Shown here piece by piece: positions 34,792 through 43,246 of a stretch of 64,000 nt of DNA (the stretch's first letter is position 1; the number at the start of each line of letters is the position of its first letter). The notes beneath the pieces were generated by a model. It was given only the letters and a program-made list of their open reading frames with translations, made no database searches and was not told the DNA's origin. Origin of the DNA: Flavobacterium aquicola (GTDB lineage Bacteria > Bacteroidota > Bacteroidia > Flavobacteriales > Flavobacteriaceae); NCBI RefSeq assembly GCF_003385115.1, contig NZ_QUNI01000001.1:62001-126000 (forward strand), read 5' to 3'. The position numbers and the translations under genes are program-made.

Positions 34792-35265
34792 GATAATTAA
34801 TTTTTTGATTGATGATTGTTTTTTTAATTAAATAATTTGATTCATATAATAATATCCTATGCAAATATATATCTTTAAAAAGGTATTGTGTATCACATAG
34901 TACTCAATATTAACTTTTAATTAACATTTTAAGCCGTTTTGTTGACTTTATCAAAAATCACCTAGAAGCAACTAATTATTACAACAATAATACAGTAATC
35001 AAAATATTTATTTGTAAATGGACAAATCTTTTAATAGGACTAATTTTAATGCATAGTTTGATCACATTTAATAACAAACCTTCGGTATAATTTCCCAATA
35101 TCATTAAAAGCTGATTAATTGTATGCCTTAATTAATAATTCATTGGATTTGATTTATGTTAAAAGCTTCGCAAAACCAATTTTAAATCATCGTTTTTATA
35201 CCATTATGTTTCATACATTTATATGATAAAAACTTGATAAAAATCCCGCTTTACTTTCAAACACT
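34792..35265. other. Divergent intergenic region, ankyrin gene and metallo-hydrolase gene
   Basis: This 474-base stretch is AT-rich and gene-free. It contains the -7 element TATATTTG at 34862 for the leftward gene and the 9-mer TTTGATCAC at 35057-35065. No consensus promoter for the rightward metallo-hydrolase gene was found. No RNA gene is evident. Confidence 0.5.
34862..34869 (-). promoter_or_regulatory. Putative -7 element upstream of the ankyrin gene
   Basis: The minus strand reads TATATTTG, matching TAnnTTTG, about 70 bases upstream of ATG 34791. No good -33 TTG is seen. Confidence 0.38.
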
Positions 35266-36300
35266 ATGCGAAAACAATTTGGTGCAAAACCGACAAAATC
35301 AGACGTTGAAAACTATTCTAAATCAAAACAATGGGATGGCGAAAAATTCTTAAACATTGAAAACACTTCAATGGATATTAGCATTCGAACGATGCCTAAA
35401 CTTTTATACAAACAATTTTGCGAGAAAAAAGACCGAGCGCCAAAAGCTCCCTTAAACATAATTCCTTTTAATAATGAAGCTTTTTCAAAATCTTCTGAAA
35501 CTGCTCATTTTATCTGGTTTGGACATTCAGTGCTTTTATTACGTATGAATGACTTGACAATTTTAATCGATCCTATGTTTGGAAGCAATGCTGCTCCAAT
35601 TTCTCCTTTTCCAATAAAACGGTTTTCCGAAAATACTTTAGATATAATTGATGAACTGCCAATTATTGATTTGGTACTGCTTTCTCATGATCATTACGAT
35701 CATTTAGACTATGACAGTATTCAAAAATTAAAACCGAAAGTGAAGCAATTTTACGTGGCTTTGGGTGTCAAACGTCATCTTATAAAATGGGGAATTGATG
35801 CCGAAATTATAACTGAATTTGATTGGTGGGACACAGCCGACTTTAATACAATACAAATCACATTTACTCCTACAAGGCATTTTTCAGGCCGCGGTCTGAG
35901 AGATAGAGCCAAGTCTTTGTGGGGTGGCTGGAGTTTGATGACGCCCAAAGAAAAAATTTGGTTTAGCGGTGACAGCGGTTATGGACAGCATTTTAAAGAA
36001 ATAGGCAGACGATTAGGACCTTTTGATTTTGCTTTTATGGAATGCGGACAGTACAATGAAAATTGGAGCCAGATACACATGTTTCCAGAAGAAAGTGTAC
36101 AAGCGGCTATTGATGCTAATGTACAAACTTTTATGCCTGTACATTGGGCAGGATTTGCTTTGGCACAACACAGCTGGACAGAACCAGTCGAACGTTTTAT
36201 AGAAGCTGCCAATAAACAAAATATAAAATGTATCGTGCCGAAATTAGGTGAAATAGTGTCAATTGAAACATCTAAAACATCTGATTTTTGGTTTAAGTAA
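35266..36300 (+). CDS. MBL-fold metallo-hydrolase, NAPE-PLD/UlaG-like
   Basis: The 344-residue protein has the zinc-site motif LLSHDHYDHLDY (HxHxDH), plus FTPTRHFSGRG, WFSGDSGYG and PVHWAGFAL supplying the remaining His and Asp ligands. The start FGAKPTKSDVENYSKSKQW and the layout match bacterial homologues of N-acyl-phosphatidylethanolamine phospholipase D, so a lipid or phosphodiester substrate is plausible. An in-frame stop lies upstream of ATG 35266, which fixes the start. No signal peptide is visible, although many homologues have one. It is followed after 61 bases by the GH92 gene. Confidence 0.87.
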   Translation: MRKQFGAKPTKSDVENYSKSKQWDGEKFLNIENTSMDISIRTMPKLLYKQFCEKKDRAPKAPLNIIPFNNEAFSKSSETAHFIWFGHSVLLLRMNDLTILIDPMFGSNAAPISPFPIKRFSENTLDIIDELPIIDLVLLSHDHYDHLDYDSIQKLKPKVKQFYVALGVKRHLIKWGIDAEIITEFDWWDTADFNTIQITFTPTRHFSGRGLRDRAKSLWGGWSLMTPKEKIWFSGDSGYGQHFKEIGRRLGPFDFAFMECGQYNENWSQIHMFPEESVQAAIDANVQTFMPVHWAGFALAQHSWTEPVERFIEAANKQNIKCIVPKLGEIVSIETSKTSDFWFK

Positions 36301-36361
36301 AACAAATTATGCTTTATTTTTACGCTGAAAATTTTATCTTTTTAAATCCAATACGCATCTG

Positions 36362-38647
36362 ATGAAAAAAATCTTTCTCTCTGTTTTATTCTTAAGTTTC
36401 TGGTGTAGCAATGCGCAGCAGAATTTAGTTCAATATGTTAAACCAATTATTGGCACTGAAAAAATGGGACACACATATCCTGGCGCAACAGTTCCGTTTG
36501 GAGCCGTACAGCTTAGCCCAGAAACCGATACAATTTCGTATGAACAAAATGGAAAATACAATGGCGAAGTATATAAATATTGTGCAGGATACCGATACGA
36601 AGACAAAACCATAGTCGGTTTTAGCCACACCCATTTAAGCGGAACGGGACATTCCGATCTTGGTGATTTTTTGATTATGCCAACGCAGGGAAAACTGCAG
36701 TTAAATCCTGGCACTGCTTCTAATCCAAAAAGCGGTTACCGTTCGGCATTTTCTCATGCTAATGAAACTGCCGAAGCAGGTTATTACAAAGTCAAATTAG
36801 ATGATGAGAATATTTTGGCCGAAATGACTGCGACAACCCGTGTAGGAATGCACCAATATACTTTCCAAAAATCGGATGAAAGTCATATTATATTGGATTT
36901 GATGGCTGGAATTTATAATTATAATGATAAAAATGTCTGGACGTATGTTAGAGTTGTAAACGACACGCTAGTTACTGGCTACAGACAAACTAACGGCTGG
37001 GCTAGAACAAAAACAGTTTATTTTGCGATGACTTTTTCCAAACCGTTCACTCAATACGGGCAAAAGAATTATGAAACCAAGCAAACCTACAGAGGATTCT
37101 GGGGGAAATTTAACCAAACAAAGAATTTCCCTGAAATAGCAGGAAAACAAATCAGAATGTATTTTGATTTTAAAACTGATGAAGCTGAAAAAATTAAAAT
37201 AAAATTTGCAATATCTCCAGTCAGCCAAGAAAATGCGCTGCAAAATATGAGGGAAGAAATAAAAGACTGGGATTTTGACAAAGTAAAAAACCAAGCACAA
37301 GCCATTTGGAACAAAGAACTAAACAAAATTAAAATCACAGCTCCCGATGATATCAAAGTGAATTTTTATACCGCCATGTATCACACTTTTATAAATCCTA
37401 CTGTTTATACTGATGTAAACAGCGAATATAAAGGCTTGGATCAAGGCACTCATAAAGCTGACGGTTTTACAAATTACAGCACCTTTTCGTTATGGGATAC
37501 TTATAGAGCACTGCATCCCTTTTTCAATATTATCCAGCCTTCACGAAACAATGACATGGTGAAATCGATGCTGGCACATTACGATCAAAGCAGTCTTCAT
37601 ATGCTGCCTATTTGGTCACATTATGCAAACGACAACTGGTGCATGCCCGGTTATCACAGTGTGTCTGTAATTGCTGATGCAATTATAAAAGGAGTTTATA
37701 ACGGTGATCAAAACGAAGCTTTAAAAGCCTGTGTGGCTACTGCAAAGCATAGAGATTATGAAGGAATTGGATATTACATGGATTTGGGATACATCCCTGC
37801 CGAAAAAAGCGGTATCTCGGTATCAAATACTTTGGAATATGCCTATGATGACTGGTGTATTGCCCAATTAGCAAAAAAACTAAATCAGACTGAAATCTAC
37901 AATGAGTTTATAAAACGCTCTGAAAATTGGAGAAATAATTTTGATCCAAAAACTGGTTTTATGAAACCTAAATTAGCAGACGGTACTTTCAAAAAAGAGT
38001 TCGATGCTTTGAGTACCAATGGTCAGGGATTTATTGAAGGCAACAGCTGGAATTACAGCTTTTTTGCACCGCATAATCCGGAAGCCTTAATAAATTTAAT
38101 GGGCGGTAAAAAGCTATTTGCTTCAAGATTAGATACCTTATTTACGATGCATTTACCCGATTCCTTTTTTGCCGAAACAGAAGATATTACCCGAGAAGGA
38201 ATTATTGGTGGCTATGTTCACGGCAATGAGCCAGCGCATCATGTGGCGTATTTTTATAATTGGACAGACCAGCCTTGGAAAACTCAGGCGCAGGTCCGCA
38301 AGATTTTAAATATGCAGTATAAACCCGCTCCAGATGGTCTTGGAGGTAATGACGACTGCGGACAAATGAGTGCTTGGTATATTTTCTCTTCACTAGGATT
38401 CTATCCCGTGGCGCCGGGATCTGATCAATATTCACTCGGATCTCCATTAGTAAACAAAGCCGAACTTACATTAGAAAACGGAAAAACATTTACAGTTGAA
38501 GCTATTAAGCAAAGTCCTAAAAATGTATATGTTCAAAAAGTACTTTTAGATGGAAAACCTGTAACTGATTTATTCATCAACCATTCGGCAATTACAAATG
38601 GTTCAAAAGTGACTTTTTACATGGGTCCGAAGCCCAAAATGAAATAG
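36362..38647 (+). CDS. GH92 alpha-mannosidase
   Basis: The 761-residue protein has a signal peptide ending NAQQ. The beta-sandwich start GTEKMGHTYPGATVPFGAVQ and GFSHTHLSGTGHSDLGDF are GH92 hallmarks. The (alpha/alpha)6 barrel carries NGQGFIEGNSWNYSFFAPH and GNEPAHHVAYFYN, the region of the catalytic acid and calcium ligands. GH92 enzymes are exo-acting, calcium-dependent, inverting alpha-mannosidases on N-glycans or fungal mannan. It probably acts in the periplasm. No SusCD pair is adjacent, so the link to the PUL starting at 38751 on the other strand is uncertain. Confidence 0.93.
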   Translation: MKKIFLSVLFLSFWCSNAQQNLVQYVKPIIGTEKMGHTYPGATVPFGAVQLSPETDTISYEQNGKYNGEVYKYCAGYRYEDKTIVGFSHTHLSGTGHSDLGDFLIMPTQGKLQLNPGTASNPKSGYRSAFSHANETAEAGYYKVKLDDENILAEMTATTRVGMHQYTFQKSDESHIILDLMAGIYNYNDKNVWTYVRVVNDTLVTGYRQTNGWARTKTVYFAMTFSKPFTQYGQKNYETKQTYRGFWGKFNQTKNFPEIAGKQIRMYFDFKTDEAEKIKIKFAISPVSQENALQNMREEIKDWDFDKVKNQAQAIWNKELNKIKITAPDDIKVNFYTAMYHTFINPTVYTDVNSEYKGLDQGTHKADGFTNYSTFSLWDTYRALHPFFNIIQPSRNNDMVKSMLAHYDQSSLHMLPIWSHYANDNWCMPGYHSVSVIADAIIKGVYNGDQNEALKACVATAKHRDYEGIGYYMDLGYIPAEKSGISVSNTLEYAYDDWCIAQLAKKLNQTEIYNEFIKRSENWRNNFDPKTGFMKPKLADGTFKKEFDALSTNGQGFIEGNSWNYSFFAPHNPEALINLMGGKKLFASRLDTLFTMHLPDSFFAETEDITREGIIGGYVHGNEPAHHVAYFYNWTDQPWKTQAQVRKILNMQYKPAPDGLGGNDDCGQMSAWYIFSSLGFYPVAPGSDQYSLGSPLVNKAELTLENGKTFTVEAIKQSPKNVYVQKVLLDGKPVTDLFINHSAITNGSKVTFYMGPKPKMK

Positions 38648-38669
38648 CTTTTGATGCATCAAAAATTTA

Positions 38670-38730
38670 TTTTACCATTAAGATATTAAGAAAGTTAAGT
38701 CTAAATTCTCTTAATATCTTAATGGTAAAA
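38670..38730. repeat. 21-bp perfect inverted repeat between convergent genes (copy A of a dispersed element)
   Basis: TTTTACCATTAAGATATTAA plus G (38670-38690) is complemented exactly at 38710-38730 around a 19-base loop. It lies between GH92 and the acyltransferase gene and probably terminates both. A related element occurs at 40683-40744, which suggests a dispersed palindromic repeat rather than a unique terminator. Confidence 0.75.
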
Positions 38731-38750
38731 AAATAAAAAAATGGTATAAA

Positions 38751-39884
38751 TTATTCTACAGTAATTATTTTTTGTTTTTGAAATTTATTCTGAAGCCAGT
38801 TGCGTACTGGTTCATCATACAGTTTCAAGCACAAATAGGCAATTAAAATACTGGCAATTAAAACTCCTATTCCCAATACGTAACCATCTTCTAACGAAAC
38901 TTTATTGTCTACAACCCAGGCGGTATACCAATAAATAAGCGCGTAATGCGTGATATAAATTGGATATGAAATATCGCCTAACAATTTGCATATTTTAAGC
39001 GAAAACGGATTTTTAATTTCACCGCCGGCACCAATTGAAACAATCAAAGGAAAAACAAGAATAATGCAGAAAGATTCATATAAACCATTCATCCATAAAC
39101 TATTTTCGTCTCCAATTCTTGGCACACTAAGAACAATCGCAACCATTAAACTGCAGACCCAAAAAGCACCTTTTACATGAATTAGTTTTCCTAAACGAGA
39201 AAGTAGAATTCCTGCAAAAAACGGATACAGCAAACGGGTAAAACCAATATTCATCTGTTCTAAATTCAATGACCATCCGCCGATTACATCGCCTTTTGAG
39301 CCAAAAACAGTATAATTGACAAGCAGACCGGCAAAAATCAGAACAAAAATAGAAAGTACTTTATTTGAGAATTTTCTAAAGATTAATGCGTATAAAATAT
39401 TGGCTATATATTCAAAAAACAACGACCAGGCAGGACCGTCAAGCGGATGCATTTCGCCCCAGCCTCTTATCTCCATTGAAGGCGGAACTGGAAGCAATGT
39501 GAAACCAATTACCATGGTCAAAATCACTTTCCAAACTTCCATTTTGGCAATCATCGGAAACAAAATATCCGAAGCCTGAAAGTAATAGAAAATAGCTCCA
39601 ATAATCATTCCCATAATAACCATAGGCTGTAAACGGATTAAACGCCGTTTGTAAAACTCCCATTGTGTCATTTTTCCCCAACGGTCATCATATGCGTAAG
39701 CGACAACAAATCCTGATAGCAGAAAAAAGAAATCCACAGCCAGATAGCCATGATTGATAATCTGCTTGAAGCGGTTTCCGCCGTTAAAAGCTTCAAAAAT
39801 GTGAAATGCAACGACTAAAATTGCGGCTACTCCACGTAAACCGTCTAAAATTTCATAATGTTTTTTGGGTTTAATATCTGTCAT
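38751..39884 (-). CDS. OafA/YrhL-type membrane acyltransferase (acyltransferase family 3)
   Basis: This integral membrane protein of about 377 residues opens MTDIKPKKHYEILDGLRGVAAILVVAFHIFEAF, where the RG and H of the family-3 active motif are seen, and has ten or so helices. The longer frame to ATG 39950 adds 22 residues (NHQLSTTNHQP...) encoded by a low-complexity TTGATGG-like stretch, so the Met at 39884 is preferred. Such proteins O-acetylate or acylate surface glycans. It lies distal to the DUF1349 and GH3 genes and convergent with GH92. Involvement in glycan use is not evident. Confidence 0.87.
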   Translation of the reverse strand: MTDIKPKKHYEILDGLRGVAAILVVAFHIFEAFNGGNRFKQIINHGYLAVDFFFLLSGFVVAYAYDDRWGKMTQWEFYKRRLIRLQPMVIMGMIIGAIFYYFQASDILFPMIAKMEVWKVILTMVIGFTLLPVPPSMEIRGWGEMHPLDGPAWSLFFEYIANILYALIFRKFSNKVLSIFVLIFAGLLVNYTVFGSKGDVIGGWSLNLEQMNIGFTRLLYPFFAGILLSRLGKLIHVKGAFWVCSLMVAIVLSVPRIGDENSLWMNGLYESFCIILVFPLIVSIGAGGEIKNPFSLKICKLLGDISYPIYITHYALIYWYTAWVVDNKVSLEDGYVLGIGVLIASILIAYLCLKLYDEPVRNWLQNKFQKQKIITVE

Positions 39885-39991
39885 AAAAAATGGTTGATGG
39901 TTGGTTGTTGATAGTTGATGGTTAATGTAACTCAAAATACATTTAATCACTTAAATTTCATCATTAACAATTAATAATCAATAATTAAAAT

Positions 39992-40642
39992 TTACTCTTG
40001 GTGATTTTTAAGCCATTCTGTCCTGCGCTGGTCCGGTAAATGTTTTACCGAGAAGTTTTCGAATTTGGCTTCAAAACCTTTTCCATCAGGGGAAGCTGCC
40101 ATCAAACCAATCATAACAGGGGTGTTATCTTGTAACGGAGCGTTTCTCGTCATGATATATGTTTTATCATCATACGAAAAAAACACTTCAACAGCATCCA
40201 ATCTTCTCACGACTTTAATCCAAACAAAAGGTGGCGCTTTTTCCAGAGTTGTTACGCTCCAATCGCTTTTATCATGCGTTACAACCGTACTGATGTTAAA
40301 TTTTCCGTCTACAAATTCAACTCCCGTTTTAATATAATTTTTTTCGTCAACCCGAATCATCAATCCCATTTGGTCAAAGCGTGCAATATAATTGCCTGTC
40401 AATTTTACCTTCGCTTCAAATTCTCCACCGTAATTAGCATAATAAAATGGTGCGTCATCGACGGTGAATCCATAATGCGATATACGCCAATAATCACTGT
40501 TGGCGGTAACGTTCATAATCAATGCATTGTTTTTTATTTCCCACTTTTCAGGTTCATTAAACCACTGCATTTTGTTTAAACTTTGAGCAGAAAGGTTTTG
40601 CAATGACAAACAGACAACGGCAAATAGTACTATTTTTTTCAT
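39992..40642 (-). CDS. DUF1349 (concanavalin-like) exported protein
   Basis: The 216-residue protein has a signal peptide ending LSAQ. The mature region starts MQWFNEPEKWEIKNNALIM and carries the DUF1349 features GLMIRVDEKNYIKTGVEF, SDWSVTTLE and PFVWIKVVRR. The fold is a concanavalin A-like beta-sandwich related to GH43 C-terminal domains, so sugar binding is plausible and catalysis doubtful. It lies 185 bases downstream of the GH3 gene, separated by a terminator hairpin and a palindromic repeat. Confidence 0.85.
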   Translation of the reverse strand: MKKIVLFAVVCLSLQNLSAQSLNKMQWFNEPEKWEIKNNALIMNVTANSDYWRISHYGFTVDDAPFYYANYGGEFEAKVKLTGNYIARFDQMGLMIRVDEKNYIKTGVEFVDGKFNISTVVTHDKSDWSVTTLEKAPPFVWIKVVRRLDAVEVFFSYDDKTYIMTRNAPLQDNTPVMIGLMAASPDGKGFEAKFENFSVKHLPDQRRTEWLKNHQE

Positions 40643-40682
40643 GTTATTTAAATTTTAAACAATAAAGTGTTTTCTTTTTTGA

Positions 40683-40744
40683 ACCATTAAGAGATTAAGG
40701 AAATAAAGCCTTTATGACTTAATGATACGTAATATCTTAATGGT
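40683..40744. repeat. Copy B of the dispersed palindromic element
   Basis: ACCATTAAGAGATTA (40683-40697) pairs with TAATATCTTAATGGT (40730-40744) with one mismatch. The ends match the arms of copy A at 38670-38730, including the following A-run. It lies between the DUF1349 gene and the GH3 gene. Confidence 0.7.
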
Positions 40745-40770
40745 AAAAAATAAAAATTTAATTTTAAAAT

Positions 40771-40800
40771 AAACCTGTAACTTTTGACAGTTACAGGTTT
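40771..40800 (-). terminator. Terminator after the GH3 gene
   Basis: The 11-bp perfect stem AAACCTGTAAC / GTTACAGGTTT with an 8-base loop lies 28 bases after the GH3 stop, followed in the minus direction by an AT-rich, U-containing stretch. Confidence 0.62.
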
Positions 40801-40827
40801 ACAACCAAACCAATTTTAAAAACTATT

Positions 40828-43044
40828 TTATTGAAGTGAAAAGCTCACTTTAGATTTTATATCTGCAGCTGATGCTCCAATTAAAGCTTCAAAAGCTCCA
40901 GGCTCAGCGACCCAGTCGTGTTTTTTATCGTCAAAGAAACTTAAGGCAGTTTTGTCAACAGTAAAAGTTACCGTTTTTTCTTCTCCTGCTTTAAGCGAAA
41001 TTTTATCAAAACCTTTTAATTCTTTTATCGGACGAACCAAAGAAGATTTTAAATCGCTGATGTAAAGCTGAACTACTTCTGAACCTTCACGAGTTCCAGT
41101 GTTTTTTACTTTAACCGAAAATGTAATTTGATCTCCGCCCGACAATTGCTTTTTATCAGCGGTTACTTTACCATATTCAAAAGTCGTGTAACTTAAACCG
41201 TGACCAAAAGAAAATAATGGTTTTATCTTTTGCTTGTCAGCCCAGCGGTACCCAACAAAAATTCCTTCTTTGTATGTAACTTCGTCACCGCCTGGAAATT
41301 CACCTAAAGCGTGGGCTCCATTGTCATTTAATTTCACTGGGAAAGTAAAAGTCAGTTTTCCAGATGGATTCACATCTCCTACCAAAACATTAGCCAAAGC
41401 TGTACCAGCCTCAGTTCCCAAAAACCATCCCTGCACAATTCCCGGAACTTCATTTACCCACGGCATAGCCACAGCATTTCCTGAAATATTTACAAAAACC
41501 ACATTTTTATTTACTTTAACCAATTCACTGATTAATTTATCCTGATTGTACGGAAGTCCTAAATCTTTACGGTCAGCTCCTTCTGCATCCTGATTATCAC
41601 TTTTATTTAATCCTCCGATAAAAAGAACAATATCGGCATCTTTGGCCGCTTTCAAAGCTTCTGCCGTTAATTCAGCTGAAGAACGTTTGTCTTCTAAACT
41701 CACTTTGGCTATTACTCCATTGTAATTACTTGTAGGGTCTCCTACGTAACCACGGGCGTAAACAATTTCAGCCTGACTGCCAATTCTTTTCTTTAATCCT
41801 TCAAGCGGTGTAATTTCATATCTTGCTTTTAATGAAGAACTTCCTCCTCCAACAGTCATCATTTTGATAGCATTCTCCCCTATAACAGCAATTTTCTTTG
41901 TTTTTGAAAGATTAATTGGCAGTATATTGTTTTTATTCTGAAGAAGTACAATTCCTTCTTCGGCAATTTTTAGACCAGCGTCAGCGTGTTCTTTTGTTCC
42001 AAATGATCCAAAAGGTCTTTCTTTATTCATTGTTGTTAAGAAAGACAAACGCAGAATACGGCGTACTTTTTCATCTAATTCTTTTGTTCCAATTTCACCT
42101 TTCGCAATCATGGTTGAATATGGTTTCGCCAGATAATAGTTATCATACGCATTACTTGTCCCCCATGAAAGTCCATTGGTCCATGAACCAAATTCCATAT
42201 CTAAACCATTATGAATAGCTTGATTTGTATCATGAACTCCTCCCCAATCTGAAATTACTACACCTTTGAAACCCCATTCGCCACGAAGAATGTCATTCAA
42301 TAAAAACTCATTATGGCAGCAATGCTGTCCTTTGTATTTATTGTATGATCCCATAATGGCCCAAGCATCACCCTCTTGGACAGCAGCTTTAAATGCAGGC
42401 AGGTAAATCTCATATAACGCACGGTCATCAACATTTACGTTTACCGCATTACGGTTTGTCTCCTGATTATTTAAAGCAAAATGTTTTACACAGGCAGCAA
42501 CTCCGTTTGACTGTACGCCTTTAATATACGGCACCACCATTTTTGAAGTAAGAAAAGGATCTTCGCCCATGTATTCGAAGTTACGGCCGTTTAACGGTGT
42601 TCTGTAAATATTTACACCAGGTCCTAAGAGTACATTTTTGTTTCTAAAACGTGCTTCCTCGCCAATAGATTTTCCGTATAGAGAAGCCATTTCTTTATTC
42701 CAGGTAGCAGATAAAGCAGTAAGTGCAGGAAATGCAATACACGAATCATTTGTCCATCCTGCCTGATCCCATTCGTCCCACTTCACTTCGGTACGAATTC
42801 CGTGCGGTCCGTCAGTCATCCAGTTTTCTGGAATTCCCAAACGCGGAACACCTGGCGAACTGAATTTTGACTGCGCATGAATCATGGCAATTTTTTCTTC
42901 GGTTGTCATTTTCGAAAGTGCATCTTCTACACGTTCAGTAATTGTTTTTTTATCATCAAGATAAACAGGAACTTTATTTTGTGCATTCATTCCGAATGAA
43001 CTTAACAACAGTAATAGAACAGTTGTTTTAACATTTTTAAACAT
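40828..43044 (-). CDS. GH3 beta-glycosidase (beta-glucosidase/xylosidase type)
   Basis: The 738-residue protein has a signal peptide ending NAQ. The GH3 N-domain includes GPGVNIYRTPLNGRNFEYMGEDP and KHFALNNQE, with the nucleophile Asp in GVVISDWGG. It is followed by the C-domain and a fibronectin-like domain (VTFTVDKTALSFFDD). Substrate preference (glucose, xylose or other) cannot be set from sequence. It probably finishes off oligosaccharides in the periplasm. Its gene has its own likely terminator at 40771-40800 and lies just downstream of the regulator gene, so it may form a separate unit of the PUL. Confidence 0.93.
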   Translation of the reverse strand: MFKNVKTTVLLLLLSSFGMNAQNKVPVYLDDKKTITERVEDALSKMTTEEKIAMIHAQSKFSSPGVPRLGIPENWMTDGPHGIRTEVKWDEWDQAGWTNDSCIAFPALTALSATWNKEMASLYGKSIGEEARFRNKNVLLGPGVNIYRTPLNGRNFEYMGEDPFLTSKMVVPYIKGVQSNGVAACVKHFALNNQETNRNAVNVNVDDRALYEIYLPAFKAAVQEGDAWAIMGSYNKYKGQHCCHNEFLLNDILRGEWGFKGVVISDWGGVHDTNQAIHNGLDMEFGSWTNGLSWGTSNAYDNYYLAKPYSTMIAKGEIGTKELDEKVRRILRLSFLTTMNKERPFGSFGTKEHADAGLKIAEEGIVLLQNKNNILPINLSKTKKIAVIGENAIKMMTVGGGSSSLKARYEITPLEGLKKRIGSQAEIVYARGYVGDPTSNYNGVIAKVSLEDKRSSAELTAEALKAAKDADIVLFIGGLNKSDNQDAEGADRKDLGLPYNQDKLISELVKVNKNVVFVNISGNAVAMPWVNEVPGIVQGWFLGTEAGTALANVLVGDVNPSGKLTFTFPVKLNDNGAHALGEFPGGDEVTYKEGIFVGYRWADKQKIKPLFSFGHGLSYTTFEYGKVTADKKQLSGGDQITFSVKVKNTGTREGSEVVQLYISDLKSSLVRPIKELKGFDKISLKAGEEKTVTFTVDKTALSFFDDKKHDWVAEPGAFEALIGASAADIKSKVSFSLQ

Positions 43045-43212
43045 ACCACTTTTTTTATTAAATCATTAAAAATAGTATCAAGACACTTAAGCATATCTCA
43101 ATAATATTGTAAAGCTAAAACGTTAGAGTAAATGTTGAATTTCTAAACAAAAAAAGTAGTGAAATAAAAAACTAAAACATTAAATACCAAATACTTAAAA
43201 CAAAAAAAAGAT

Positions 43213-43246
43213 TAAAAAAAGTAGTGATTTTAAATTAAAAAATCAC
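43213..43246 (-). terminator. Terminator overlapping the stop codon of the regulator gene
   Basis: GTGATTTT (43224-43231) and AAAATCAC (43239-43246) form an 8-bp stem that includes the TGA stop at 43243-43245, and seven T follow on the minus strand. It separates the regulator from the GH3 gene. Confidence 0.62.

Noticed and set aside
39885..39950. N-terminal extension of the acyltransferase gene to ATG 39950
   Set aside because: The extra residues come from a low-complexity TTGATGG-like intergenic stretch; the conserved protein starts at the Met encoded at 39884.
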